The position numbers and the translations under genes are program-made. This document shows positions 26,278-37,632 of a DNA stretch of 64,000 bases, piece by piece (position 1 is the first letter of the stretch; every line of letters begins with the position of its first letter). The stretch is from an uncultured Pseudomonadota bacterium (lineage in GTDB: Bacteria > Myxococcota_A > Bradymonadia > Bradymonadales > GCA-2716585). Under the pieces are notes generated by a model. It worked only from the letters and a program-made list of their open reading frames with translations. It ran no database searches and was not told the origin of the DNA. The DNA lies in contig CAKZKQ010000675.1 in NCBI GenBank assembly GCA_937123825.1, positions 16,876 to 80,875 on the forward strand, read 5' to 3'.

Positions 26278-26433
26278 CCTGAACCTCATCGTGAAAAGTG
26301 TGGACGGTGTTGACCGTTTGGGTGGCCCCGTTTGTTGGCTGAGACCAAGGTAGGGTTTGTATTTTGAATTGAAAAGCTCTAATTTTGATGTCAAGTGATT
26401 CGAAAATAAAAGTAACTTTTTGGAGGCGCTGCG
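26278..26433. promoter_or_regulatory. Divergent promoter region between a lipoprotein operon and lysR
   Basis: The part 26340-26420 is strikingly AT-rich for this genome, with overlapping runs of T and A. It lies between two divergently transcribed genes, so it should hold both promoters and the LysR binding site. No single box could be assigned. Confidence 0.4.
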
Positions 26434-27321
26434 GTGTTGGATATGGATTGGAGGTGGCTGCGCAGCTTTGTGGCGGTCGCCGATGCGGGCACGATGTACT
26501 TGGCTCAAAAGCAAAGCGGCATCAGCCAGCCCACCCTCTCAAGGCACATCAAGCAGCTTGAGGACGCGCTGGGGGTGAGCCTCTTTGAGCGCAGCGGGCG
26601 CAATCTGGTGCTCTCGCAGCAGGGCAGCGCGCTCTTTGAGCGGGCGTTGGACGTGCGCCGCTCGGTCAAAGCCTTTGAGCGTCAGGCAGTCGGTCTGTCC
26701 GAAGAGGAGGGGGGCAGCGTCCGCGTGACGATGTCCCACAACTTCGGCTGGTACTTTGCGCCCGACTGGCTGGTGAGCCTCAAGGAGACTCACCCCGAGA
26801 TCACCATCGATCTGGTGCTCGAAGACGTGCCGGTCAACTTGATGCTGCGCGAGGCCGAGATCGCCGTGCGCCTCTACCGCCCCCAGCAGCTCGATCTGAT
26901 CGCGCGCCAGTGTGGTTACAGCGCCCGCGGGTTTTACGCCTCGCAGGCCTACCTCGACGTCCACGGCCGCCCCCTGCACCTTGACGAACTCAAAGAGCAC
27001 CAACTCATCGGCTTTGACCGCTTCATGGCCTGGATTGAGCACGCCGCCGAGATGGGCTACCACTTTCAGCGCGATGATTTTGTCTTCCGCTGCGACTCAT
27101 ACCTCCACCATGCCCGTGTGGCAGAGGCCGGGCTGGGTGTGGCGGTGCTGCCCGACTGGATCGGCCAGCGCTCTGAGTTGATGCGCCTCTTTCCCGAGGT
27201 CAAAATGCCCGGTTTGCCCGTTTGGCTGGCGGCGCCGCCCGATTTGCACCGCAACCCCAGAGTGTCGCGCGTGTGGGATCACCTAGTGGACGCGCTTGGC
27301 AAGGTCTTTAAGACGGGTTGA
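26434..27321 (+). CDS. LysR-family transcriptional regulator
   Basis: 295 residues. The N-terminal HTH reads GTMYLAQKQSGISQPTLSRHIKQLEDALGVSLFER, and the effector domain follows. GTG start with TGGAGG seven bases upstream. Divergent from the minus-strand run starting at 26277, which it may regulate. Inducer unknown. Confidence 0.87.
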   Translation: MLDMDWRWLRSFVAVADAGTMYLAQKQSGISQPTLSRHIKQLEDALGVSLFERSGRNLVLSQQGSALFERALDVRRSVKAFERQAVGLSEEEGGSVRVTMSHNFGWYFAPDWLVSLKETHPEITIDLVLEDVPVNLMLREAEIAVRLYRPQQLDLIARQCGYSARGFYASQAYLDVHGRPLHLDELKEHQLIGFDRFMAWIEHAAEMGYHFQRDDFVFRCDSYLHHARVAEAGLGVAVLPDWIGQRSELMRLFPEVKMPGLPVWLAAPPDLHRNPRVSRVWDHLVDALGKVFKTG

Positions 27322-27325
27322 TGCC

Positions 27326-27366
27326 AGGGTGTGTTTGAAACCCCTCCCTGTTTGCAAACACACCCT
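27326..27366. repeat. Short copy of the AGGGYGTGTTTGCAAA inverted-repeat element
   Basis: AGGGTGTGTTTG at 27326 and its exact inverse CAAACACACCCT at 27355 flank 17 bases. The end sequence matches the 244-bp element at 9966-10209 except for C/T. It lies four bases after a lysR stop codon, so it is also a strong 3' hairpin. Confidence 0.55.
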
Positions 27367-27393
27367 GAATCGCCCCAAACACGGTCCCCAACC

Positions 27394-28230
27394 ATGGTCG
27401 TTCCCAACCCCGGACACGTCAGCCCCTGGGCACGGCGTTTCATTCTTAAGCGCCTCATGCCCGTGGTCCGTGTGCTCTTCAGGCCCACCATCAGCGGCCT
27501 TGAACACCTGCCCGCTGACCGGCCCTTTTTGTTGGTCGCCAACCACTCCGCGGGTATGGGGCTGGCCGAAATCTTCTCCTTTGTCTCGCTCTATGCCCGA
27601 GACGTCCCCCCGGAGCGCCCGCTGGCGGGTTTTGCCCACCATATGGGCTTTAAAATATGGCCTCTAAAGGCCATCCACCCCCACATCGGCACCATCCCTT
27701 CCACTTACGAGGCCGCCTACGACGCCCTGGACAAGGGCGTGCCTATTCTGGTCTTCCCCGGCGGCGATCACGAAACGCTGCGCCCCATCTGGCAGGCAGG
27801 CCGCGTGGACTTTGGTGGCCGCAAAGGCTTTTTGCGCATCGCCCGTCAGGCTGGCGTCCCCATTGTCCCCATGGGCATCACCGGCAGCCACTTCACCGCC
27901 CCCATTTTGCTGCGCTCCAGGGCGCTGGCCACCGTCCTTGTGGTCCCGCGCCTGATGGGCCTCAAGCGTTGGGGCGTCAGCCTCCTGGCCGTCTTGGGCA
28001 CCGGGGCTCTGGCGCTGACCCCCTTGCCGGTGTGGGTCAAGGTCCCCGCCATCTTCCTGTGGCTCTCTTCACCGCTGACCTTTGCCCCCATCATCCCCTG
28101 GACCATACGCTTCAAGGTCGGCCAGCCCATCGAGCCCCAAACCCTCTTCCCCGGCGATGAAGCCGACGACGAGGAATTGACCCAGGCCCTCGCGGAGGTT
28201 CAGCGCGCCATCCAGCGCTTGGTTGGATAG
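27394..28230 (+). CDS. MGAT/PlsC-like acyltransferase
   Basis: 278 residues. Lysophospholipid/monoacylglycerol acyltransferase-like: FLLVANHSAGMGLAEI at the position of the usual NHxxxxD, then ILVFPGGDHETL in place of the EGTR block, then GVPIVPMGITG. The FPGG form matches the MGAT-like subgroup. The acidic residue of HX4D is not at its usual place (Gly instead), so catalysis needs testing. No good ribosome site before the ATG. Confidence 0.75.
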   Translation: MVVPNPGHVSPWARRFILKRLMPVVRVLFRPTISGLEHLPADRPFLLVANHSAGMGLAEIFSFVSLYARDVPPERPLAGFAHHMGFKIWPLKAIHPHIGTIPSTYEAAYDALDKGVPILVFPGGDHETLRPIWQAGRVDFGGRKGFLRIARQAGVPIVPMGITGSHFTAPILLRSRALATVLVVPRLMGLKRWGVSLLAVLGTGALALTPLPVWVKVPAIFLWLSSPLTFAPIIPWTIRFKVGQPIEPQTLFPGDEADDEELTQALAEVQRAIQRLVG

Positions 28231-28336
28231 CACCGCCGTGCAGCGCAAGGGCGCGGAAGATATGGGTTCCAGCCCGTTTTCATCGCATTTGATCCAAATT
28301 CAGGTCCATTCAGGCCAAATCAGGTCAAAAACGCAA

Positions 28337-28361
28337 AAAGGCCCCCGAAAAGGGAGCCTTT
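28337..28361 (-). terminator. Rho-independent terminator for isocitrate dehydrogenase
   Basis: Read on the minus strand, AAAGGCTCCC and GGGGGCCTTT form a hairpin with a TTTTC loop and are followed by a T-run and TTGCG. It lies about 50 bases after the stop codon of the gene. Confidence 0.8.
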
Positions 28362-28364
28362 GGG

Positions 28365-28392
28365 CTCCGCCATGCGCTCAGGCATGGCGGAG
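28365..28392. other. Perfect 11-bp stem hairpin
   Basis: CTCCGCCATGC, loop GCTCAG, GCATGGCGGAG. It lies between the isocitrate dehydrogenase stop and the terminator, and probably protects or terminates the transcript. The remainder of 28231-28411 holds no gene. Confidence 0.6.
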
Positions 28393-28411
28393 AACACTCA
28401 AATAGGCGCCA

Positions 28412-30637
<2,226 letters not shown>

Positions 30638-30892
30638 CTTCCTTCCCGATTGGTTGAGGTCTCGCGCTTTGTAAGCCACGTGCAAGGAGGCGCTTTAAGG
30701 GCGAGTCGCTTGAAAACGCGTGGACTTTCGGCACGTGAAGGCCAAAGTCAATGTCAGATCCTTCTTTTTTGAGGGCGGCGAGGTCGTTTCGAAGGCTTGA
30801 CGGGGCTTGGCGCTGGTCATAGCGTGCCGGTACAAGCTGCGTTGGACGGCGCGCTTGAAGATTTTGGGGGTTGCCACGATGGAGGATGGAAG

Positions 30893-32206
30893 ATGACCAT
30901 CGATTACATGACCGGTGTTGGAAACAACTTTGAGACAGAGAGCCTGCCTGGGGCCTGGCCCCAGGGCCGCAGCTCGCCCCAGCGCTGCCCTTTCGGGCTC
31001 TACGCCGAGCAGCTCTCGGGGTCGCCCTTTACCGCACCGCGCGCCGCCAACGAGCGCACCTGGCTTTACCGCATCCGTCCCTCGGTCCGTCAGGTGGGCC
31101 GCTACAAGCCCACCGCCTACCCATTGTGGCGCAGCGCCCCCGAACAGCACGAGGCCGAGGTCCCCTTTGGGCCCATGCGCTGGGATCCGGTGGAGATCCC
31201 CGCCGATGCCACCGATTTTCTGGCAGGCGTGCGGACCATGACCACCGCCGGTGACGTCCACACCCAGGTCGGCATGGCCAGCCACACCTACGTGGCCAAC
31301 GCCGACATGGGCGACAACTTCTTCATCAACGCCGACGCCGAGCTGATCCTGGTGCCCCAGCAGGGGGCGCTCAAGATCGACACTGAGATGGGCGTCATCG
31401 AGGCCAGCCCCGGCGAGATCGTCTCCATCCCCCGTGGCCTGCTCTTCAGGGTGTCGCTGCCCGATGGGCCCTCGCGCGGTTACATCTGTGAAAACTACGG
31501 CGCCCGCTTCATCCTGCCTGACCGTGGCCCCATCGGCGCCAACTGTCTGGCCAACCCCCGTGACTTCAAGGCCCCCGTGGCCGCCTTTGAAGACCGCGAC
31601 GAGCCCTGTCAGATCACCATCAAGTGGTGTGGCCGCTTCTACAACACCCAGATCGACCACAGCCCCCTGGATGTCGTCGCCTGGCACGGCAACTACTCAC
31701 CCTACAAATACGACCTGAGCACCTTCTCCCCGGTCGGCGCCATCCTCTTTGACCACCCCGACCCCTCCATCTTCACCGTGCTCACCTCGCCGTCCGGCGA
31801 AGAGGGCACCGCCAACATCGACTTTGTGATCTTCCCCGAGCGGTGGATGGTCGCCGAGGATACTTTCCGCCCCCCATGGTACCACCGCAACGTCATGTCC
31901 GAGTTCATGGGCCTGATTTACGGCCAGTACGACGCCAAAGAGAAGGGCTTTGTCCCCGGCGGCATGAGCCTGCACAACATGATGCTGCCCCACGGCCCGG
32001 ACGCCTTTGGTTTTGAGAAGGCCTCCCGCTCTGATTTGGCGCCCCACAAGCTCTCGGGCACCATGGCGTTTATGTTTGAAACCCGCTTCCCGCAGCACAT
32101 CACCCGCTTTGCCGCCGACTCCGACGGGCTCCAGAGCGACTACGCAGGCTGCTGGACTGGTCTTAAAAAACGCTTCAATGGTACCATCGAGGGCGATTGG
32201 GACTGA
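30893..32206 (+). CDS. hmgA: Homogentisate 1,2-dioxygenase
   Basis: 437 residues, the expected length. Opens YMTGVGNNFETESLPGAWPQGRSSPQ, the family signature, and ends with FPPRWMVAEDTFRPPWYHRNVMSEFMGLIYGQYDAK and MLPHGPD, which carry the Fe(II) His/Glu ligands. It opens the ring of homogentisate in tyrosine/phenylalanine breakdown. ATG lies seven bases after GGAGG. Divergent from icd. Other hmg genes (fumarylacetoacetase, maleylacetoacetate isomerase) are not adjacent, although a GST-like gene lies 6 kb away. Confidence 0.95.
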   Translation: MTIDYMTGVGNNFETESLPGAWPQGRSSPQRCPFGLYAEQLSGSPFTAPRAANERTWLYRIRPSVRQVGRYKPTAYPLWRSAPEQHEAEVPFGPMRWDPVEIPADATDFLAGVRTMTTAGDVHTQVGMASHTYVANADMGDNFFINADAELILVPQQGALKIDTEMGVIEASPGEIVSIPRGLLFRVSLPDGPSRGYICENYGARFILPDRGPIGANCLANPRDFKAPVAAFEDRDEPCQITIKWCGRFYNTQIDHSPLDVVAWHGNYSPYKYDLSTFSPVGAILFDHPDPSIFTVLTSPSGEEGTANIDFVIFPERWMVAEDTFRPPWYHRNVMSEFMGLIYGQYDAKEKGFVPGGMSLHNMMLPHGPDAFGFEKASRSDLAPHKLSGTMAFMFETRFPQHITRFAADSDGLQSDYAGCWTGLKKRFNGTIEGDWD

Positions 32207-32208
32207 TG

Positions 32209-32250
32209 CCAAATCAGAGGCAAAGTGAGTCTTTCATCTCTGGTTTGGTC
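32209..32250. repeat. Diverged ATACC...GGTAT-type hairpin after hmgA
   Basis: CCAAATCAGAG and CTCTGGTTTGG pair at 10 of 11 positions. The inner GTCTTTCATCT matches the GTCTTTCGTCT of the copy at 9340-9382. It lies directly after the hmgA stop. Confidence 0.4.
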
Positions 32251-32284
32251 TGAGAGTGGACCAGAAAGACGTCGGGGTGGGGTC

Positions 32285-33505
32285 ATGGGGCGTTTGCGCA
32301 TTGTATTGATGGGGTTGTGCGTGTGGATGGCGGCGCTGGCCGCTTGCGGTGAGGACACCGCCGACGAGCCCGCCGCCGATGACGCCCAACCGTCGCTGGC
32401 CCAGGAGCTTGGCCTGACCCTCTACAGCGGCGCCATCACCCCCATTGAAGAAGACGTCGACGACAACACTACCACCTACACCTTTGACCCCGAAGAAGGG
32501 CCGATTTGCATGCGCGGGGACCCCTATCGGATGAGCGTCCGCGAGCGGGACTCGGAAGATCTGGTGATTTTCCTCCAGGGCGGCGGGGCGTGTTTGTCCG
32601 AGTTTTGTCTGGCGGTCACCAAAGCGCCCGCCGGGATCCCTGGCGTGGACATTTTGCGCCCCGACCTGCCCGAAAACCCCGTGGCCGACTGGGACGTGGT
32701 CTATCTGCCGTACTGCGATGGGTCATTCTTTGCCGGTGACGTCTCGATTGACGACAACCTCAACGGCAACGGCACTCGCCATCACCGGGGTCTGGCCAAC
32801 TTAACCGCCGCCCTGGAGGTCTCACTGCAGCACTTTCCAAACCCCCGACGCATCTTGCTGGCGGGCAGCTCGGGCGGCGCGTATGGGATGATGCTCGGGG
32901 GGCCGCTTGTGCGCCACTACTACCCCGACGCCGAGTTGGTCATGATGGCGGATTCGGGCATTGGGTTGGGGCGCCACAACGAGCCTGAGTTCATCCAGGG
33001 CGTGCTTGAAGAGTTCAACATGCTGCGCTTTTTGCCCAAGGATTGCCCGCAGTGCCAGAGCAACGGTCACCTGACTGGTGTGGTGGGTTATTTTCTGGAG
33101 CGCGAGCCCGATGTTCGGATTGGACTCTACAGCGCTTGGTATGATGCCATCCTGGCGCGCACCTTTTTCCAGCGCCCTTCGGACAACTTTGCCGATGGCC
33201 TGGACGAGCAGACCGAGCGCCTTCATCAAGCCCACCCCGAGCGCTTCCGGCGCTTCATCAATGACGGCATCCAACACACCTCGCTGCTGGGGGACGCCAC
33301 TGGGATCATCGGCACGGATCTGGGGGCCGTTGAAGTCCCTCCCGATACGTTGACCGACCTGATCAGCGGCGAACTGGTCATTGGCGGCATCAACACCACC
33401 GAGATCGATGGGCTGACCATGGCGACCTGGCTGTCGGCGCTCATCGAGGGCGACCTGGATGTCTGGGTGGATGTCCAACAAGAGCGCGGCCCCTCTCCTG
33501 ATTGA
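32285..33505 (+). CDS. Pectinacetylesterase/Notum-like serine hydrolase lipoprotein
   Basis: 406 residues. Signal peptide with lipobox ALAAC and a short acidic linker. The fold contains LVIFLQGGGACLSEFC, YLPYCDGSFFAGD, LLAGSSGGAYGMML (nucleophile Ser), YSAWYDAI and FINDGIQHTSL (His). This is the order of the PAE/Notum family of carbohydrate and lipid esterases. Lipid-anchored extracytoplasmic deacylase; the substrate cannot be told. ATG start gives the signal peptide; ribosome site is weak (GGGGTGGGG). Confidence 0.82.
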   Translation: MGRLRIVLMGLCVWMAALAACGEDTADEPAADDAQPSLAQELGLTLYSGAITPIEEDVDDNTTTYTFDPEEGPICMRGDPYRMSVRERDSEDLVIFLQGGGACLSEFCLAVTKAPAGIPGVDILRPDLPENPVADWDVVYLPYCDGSFFAGDVSIDDNLNGNGTRHHRGLANLTAALEVSLQHFPNPRRILLAGSSGGAYGMMLGGPLVRHYYPDAELVMMADSGIGLGRHNEPEFIQGVLEEFNMLRFLPKDCPQCQSNGHLTGVVGYFLEREPDVRIGLYSAWYDAILARTFFQRPSDNFADGLDEQTERLHQAHPERFRRFINDGIQHTSLLGDATGIIGTDLGAVEVPPDTLTDLISGELVIGGINTTEIDGLTMATWLSALIEGDLDVWVDVQQERGPSPD

Positions 33506-34036
33506 TTTCTGCTTAATGTCTGTATTCACATATTTTGGTTCAAGGCTGACCTCTGCCCATGGTGCATCCAAAAGCGGTGTTTGAGGGGTTGTGTACGCCT
33601 TGGGTGGTGGTTTGCACAAAGAGACTGCGTTGGGGGTGAATTGCGCTTGTTGTGGGGGCGTTTTTTGCCGCCGTCTTTGGCCCTGGTGACGTGCAGGTGG
33701 ATTTGGCGACGGGTTTGCGCCGTTGAGGCTCTCTTGGGTGTCGAGGTGACGCCTTTATTGGCGTTGATGTACGTGTTGTTTTGTCTGGAAGTGTTTTGTT
33801 CCGTGTCGTGATGGTCGATGTTTTTGGTTTTGTTTGTGTGGTGTTGAGTGCGGAGTAAGACGAACCGATTGAGCGCATTTTTAAGGTGGAAACAGGTCGG
33901 AAATAAATGGTTCCAGATGGTTTTGGGCGTTTGTGGTGCGGTTGTTTGGCTTGTGGATTGGAACTGTTATTGGTGTTAATGGCGGCTTTGTGGTTTGATT
34001 TGTTTCTGGTTTAGAAACAGTCGAGGCGCAAAAAAC
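33506..34036. other. 531-base gene-free region, G+T-rich on the plus strand
   Basis: No supported gene. A 112-codon open frame on the minus strand (33540-33878) is mostly Thr, Pro and Lys and has no recognisable content. The plus strand is visibly rich in G and T and poor in A and C over about 33580-34000. It presumably carries the 3' end of the esterase transcript and the promoter of the LysR gene. Confidence 0.5.
34001..34019. promoter_or_regulatory. Candidate LysR operator
   Basis: TGTTTCT-GGTTT-AGAAACA is a perfect 7+7 inverted repeat ending 17 bases before the LysR start codon. Position and symmetry (T-N11-A is contained) fit autoregulation. Confidence 0.45.
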
Positions 34037-34924
34037 ATGGACAGACTGCTCTTGATGGAAGCTTTTGTGCGCGTCGTGGAGGCTGGGAGCTTCTCTGAGG
34101 CGGCGCGGCGTTGGGGGCGCTCCAAAGCGGCGGTCAGCAAATACATCTCTGCGTTGGAGGCTCACCTGGGGGTGGAGCTGCTGCATCGGACCACGCGCGC
34201 GCTGCGCTTGACTGAGGCAGGGGCGCGCTACCATCCAAAGTGCGTGGCGATGTTGGAGACGTTGGAGGTCATGGAGGCGGACCTGCGCCAGGATCATGTG
34301 GCGCCGCGCGGCGTGCTCCGGATCACTGCGCCGCCCGGGTTTGTGCAGCGTTACCAGGCCATGATGCTCTCGCAGTTTACCGCCCGCTATCCGCAAATCG
34401 AGCTTGACCTCTACCTGACCTATCGCCGCGTGGACATCATCAACGAGGGTTTTGATGTGGCCATCCGCGTGACCAACCCCAAAGACTCGTCGTTGATGGC
34501 GCGTCGTCTTGCCCCCGCCGACATGTGCATGGTCGCCGCCCCGTCCTATCTGGCGCTCGCGGGCACGCCAGCGCGCCCCGAGGATCTGCGTGACCACGCC
34601 TGCCTGATCGACACCAACTTCCGTCAGCCCGGCACCTGGCGTTTTAATGTGGACGGTCGCCAGGTGAGTGTGCCGGTCACCGGCCCCATCAAGATCAACA
34701 GCCCCACCGTGGTCCGGGATCTGGCCATCTCGGGTCACGGGGTGGCGGTCGTGTCCCGCTTTCTGGTGGCGGACGCGTTGGCCACAGGGCGGCTCATCAG
34801 CATCCTTGATGGCACGGTGGACTTTGGCTGGTCGGTCTACGCCCTCTATCCCAAGCGACAGTATGTGGCTGGGCGCGTGCGGGCCTTTGTGGACCACATG
34901 GCGGCGGGTTTGCGCCAAGGGTGA
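34037..34924 (+). CDS. LysR-family regulator (CrgA/AaeR-like)
   Basis: 295 residues: MDRLLLMEAFVRVVEAGSFSEAARRWGRSKAAVSKYISALEAHLGVELLHRTTR is a typical HTH of the LysR subgroup acting on small aromatic or quinone effectors. The effector domain follows to the C-terminus. ATG chosen by family N-terminus; upstream frame extension lacks sense. Next gene, an amidohydrolase, starts 72 bases later on the same strand. Confidence 0.87.
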   Translation: MDRLLLMEAFVRVVEAGSFSEAARRWGRSKAAVSKYISALEAHLGVELLHRTTRALRLTEAGARYHPKCVAMLETLEVMEADLRQDHVAPRGVLRITAPPGFVQRYQAMMLSQFTARYPQIELDLYLTYRRVDIINEGFDVAIRVTNPKDSSLMARRLAPADMCMVAAPSYLALAGTPARPEDLRDHACLIDTNFRQPGTWRFNVDGRQVSVPVTGPIKINSPTVVRDLAISGHGVAVVSRFLVADALATGRLISILDGTVDFGWSVYALYPKRQYVAGRVRAFVDHMAAGLRQG

Positions 34925-34996
34925 GCTTGGGGGCGTCTTGCGGTATAACCAGGGGCGTCGCGTACCCTGTTGCAAAACCCCTGCGGAGACCTGGAG

Positions 34997-36025
34997 ATGA
35001 CCTACCCGACCTATTACCCGTCCAGTTACGCGCTGGCGGAGCTTCCGTGGTTTGAAATGCGCAATGGGCGTCTGGTTCGAGATCCCGATTTGGGTCCAGC
35101 CATTGATGTCCACACTCACCTTGCGCTCTCGTTTTTGCGCCGGGACACGGTCGACCTCGATTCATCGCCGCGCCCTGCCGAGCACTATCTGCCGCTGGAC
35201 GCCCCCATTGACCTGGACGTCTACGCCAACCGCAACTTCACGCCCGAGCACATGAAGGCGATGAAGGCCGACCTGGGGTTGGGCGGCGCGCTGGGTTGGC
35301 CAGGGATGCGCGACACCCACACCGCACCCAACCTCTTGCAGGACATGGAGGATCTGGGGGTGATCGCCTCGGTGCTGCTGCCCATTGAGCTGCCCAAGAT
35401 CTCCAACAACGCCGAGTCCTACCTCAAGGTCGCCAAGAAGCACGCGCCGTTGGTCCCCTTTGGTTCGGTCCACCCGATGGAAAAGGGCTTTGCCGAGCGT
35501 CTGGAGCGCCAAAAGCGCGCAGGGGCTCGCGGCGTTAAGATTCACCCTTCCGTGCAGATGCTCCCCCCCGACCATCCGCGCTGTTTGGAGGTGTACCGGG
35601 TGTGCGGCGAGCTGGGGTTGACGATCTTCTGGCACTGCGGCCCGGTGGACATTGAGGGGCGTTGGGGGCGGTATTGCAGTCAGGTCAAACACTACTGGAA
35701 GGCGGTGCGCGACAACCCCGATACGACCTTTGTGCTGGGACACTCGGGCGCGCTGCAGATGGACATGGGCATCGAGCTGGTCAACAGCTACGACAACGTC
35801 ATGTGCGAGATCGCCAGCCAGAGTGCCACCAACGTCCGCCGTTTGGTCAACGAGGTCCCCATTGATCGTCTGATGTTTGGCACCGATTGGCCCTTCTACC
35901 ACCAGAGCGCCGGGCTGGCCAAAGTCCTCATGGCCACCGAAGGCCGCCCCACCGAGCGTGCCCAGGTCCTCCACGGCAACGCGCGCCGCTTGGGCCTGGA
36001 CCCCACCCAGGCGCTCGGTGCCTGA
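34997..36025 (+). CDS. Amidohydrolase-2 family TIM-barrel hydrolase
   Basis: 342 residues. Metal and catalytic residues of the amidohydrolase_2 family are visible: DVHTH near residue 36 (HxH), IFWHCGPVD (His), LGHSGALQMDMG (His) and FGTDWPFY (Asp). Members are decarboxylases or hydrolases of aromatic and lactone substrates. ATG lies eight bases after GGAG. Just downstream of lysR, so the two may form a regulatory pair. Substrate unknown. Confidence 0.82.
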   Translation: MTYPTYYPSSYALAELPWFEMRNGRLVRDPDLGPAIDVHTHLALSFLRRDTVDLDSSPRPAEHYLPLDAPIDLDVYANRNFTPEHMKAMKADLGLGGALGWPGMRDTHTAPNLLQDMEDLGVIASVLLPIELPKISNNAESYLKVAKKHAPLVPFGSVHPMEKGFAERLERQKRAGARGVKIHPSVQMLPPDHPRCLEVYRVCGELGLTIFWHCGPVDIEGRWGRYCSQVKHYWKAVRDNPDTTFVLGHSGALQMDMGIELVNSYDNVMCEIASQSATNVRRLVNEVPIDRLMFGTDWPFYHQSAGLAKVLMATEGRPTERAQVLHGNARRLGLDPTQALGA

Positions 36026-36037
36026 GCAAAATCCATC

Positions 36038-37501
36038 TTACTCGGCGTCCCTTTGGGACACCTTCGCGGCTAGCGGGAAGGCGGCGTACGAGACGAGGGT
36101 GCAGACCAGGGCCATGGGGACCCAGAAACCCTCGATGTTCAGGAAGTCTTCCCAGCCCAAAGCAGCGTGGATGAGCCAGAGCGCGGTGCCGCTGAGCATC
36201 GAGGCCAGCGCCGGGGTGCGCGCCGTGACTTTGGAGTAAACGGCGTAGGTCAGCGGGGCCATCAACGAGACCATGCCCAGCTCATAGCCAGATTCGAGCA
36301 GGCTGTAGGCGCTCTCTCCGGCGTAGGCCAGGCCCAGGCTGACGGCGGCGACGAGGGTCACGCTCAGCCGGACCAGCCCCAGACCGCCCGAATCGGCGTT
36401 TTGGGGCTTGAAGCGCTTGGTTCTGGCCAGCAGATCGCGCGCCAGGACGGTGCCGGGGGCCAAAAGGGCGCTGTCGAGGGTGGAGAGCACCGCCGACAGG
36501 AGCGTCAGGACAAAAAGCACCGCCAGCGCGGGGTGCAGAAAAAGACTGGCCAGCATGGGCAAGGTGGCCTGGGTTTGCTCGGGAGAGAAGAGGGCGGCGC
36601 CCGCCAGCCCCAGGACCACGGGGACGCTGCCAAGCGCGATGTAGAGGCCGCCGCCGATGAGACAGGCCCAGCGCGCGGTGCTGGCCGAGCGGGCCGAAAA
36701 GACGCGCTGCATCACATCCTGGGATGGGATGTTGCCCAGCGACCCCGCACACAAGACCCCCACCCAGCCCATAAACGCGCCCAGCTTTTCGGTCGGGATC
36801 AAGGCGCGCTTTGCTTCTGGGGTCTGCTCCCATATCTGGGTCAGCCCCTGCGCCACGCTGCCGTCGCCCATGTGACCGGCGACCACCGCCGTCATCACAA
36901 CCAACCCCACGGCGATGAGGATCATCTGGGCCGTGTCGGTCAGCGTCACCGCCCACATCCCGCCCAAAAGCGTGTATCCCAGGCCCACCACCGCCGTCAG
37001 TGCGACCCCGACGCCGACGGGCAGTCCAAAGAAGAGTTCAAGGATTTGTGCCAAAGCAATGAACTGGGCCGCAATCCAACCCAGGTAGGGCGGAATCATC
37101 AGCGCGGCGCTAAAAACCCCCGTGCTGGGGCCGTACCGGCGCCCAAAGAGTTCGGGCAGCGTGATGAGTTTTTCCTTCCAGAGTGGGGCGGCAAAGAAGG
37201 CGCCGACCAGCAGCAGACACAGGCCCGCGCCGAGCGGGTCGAGCGTGGCGGCCTCCACACCGCGTTGGCGCACCTCGTCGGTGGCCGTCATCAAGGTGCC
37301 CGCGCCAAACCATGTGGCCAGGAGCGTGGCGGTGGCCAGCGGCAGCGAGAGCCGACGCCCCGCCACGACAAAGTCTTCGGCGCTCTCCACGCGTTTTTGG
37401 GCGTAGAAGCTGATCCCAAACATCAAAACAACGTAAAGCCCCATGGTCCAGGCCAGCACCTGAACCAGATTGGGGGCAATGCCCACAATTTCCATGGCCA
37501 T
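36038..37501 (-). CDS. Sodium:solute symporter (SSS family)
   Basis: 487 residues, about 13 hydrophobic helices. Signature parts include AEDFVVAGRRLSLPLATATLLATWFGAGTLMTATDEV near the N-terminus, YTLLGGMWAVTLTDTAQMILI and LSAVLSTLDSALLAPGTVLARDLL. Na+-coupled uptake of an organic solute; the specificity is not predictable. Start ATG gives a conventional N-terminus; the ribosome site is weak. Convergent with the amidohydrolase. Confidence 0.88.
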   Translation of the reverse strand: MAMEIVGIAPNLVQVLAWTMGLYVVLMFGISFYAQKRVESAEDFVVAGRRLSLPLATATLLATWFGAGTLMTATDEVRQRGVEAATLDPLGAGLCLLLVGAFFAAPLWKEKLITLPELFGRRYGPSTGVFSAALMIPPYLGWIAAQFIALAQILELFFGLPVGVGVALTAVVGLGYTLLGGMWAVTLTDTAQMILIAVGLVVMTAVVAGHMGDGSVAQGLTQIWEQTPEAKRALIPTEKLGAFMGWVGVLCAGSLGNIPSQDVMQRVFSARSASTARWACLIGGGLYIALGSVPVVLGLAGAALFSPEQTQATLPMLASLFLHPALAVLFVLTLLSAVLSTLDSALLAPGTVLARDLLARTKRFKPQNADSGGLGLVRLSVTLVAAVSLGLAYAGESAYSLLESGYELGMVSLMAPLTYAVYSKVTARTPALASMLSGTALWLIHAALGWEDFLNIEGFWVPMALVCTLVSYAAFPLAAKVSQRDAE

Positions 37502-37632
37502 CGTCCGTTCTTTCAAAGCGCACAGGGACCTGTGGCCGCTCAATGTCAGGGCGCGACAGGTGTGTGGGTATGTTGTGTGTGTTGGTGCCTGGATCGGCCC
37601 AGGCAAGCATCTCGAACTGCGACCGCAAATGG

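Noticed and set aside
33540..33878. 112-codon Thr/Pro/Lys-rich frame in the gene-free region
   Set aside because: Reflects G+T skew of the opposite strand; no start signal, no conserved pattern.
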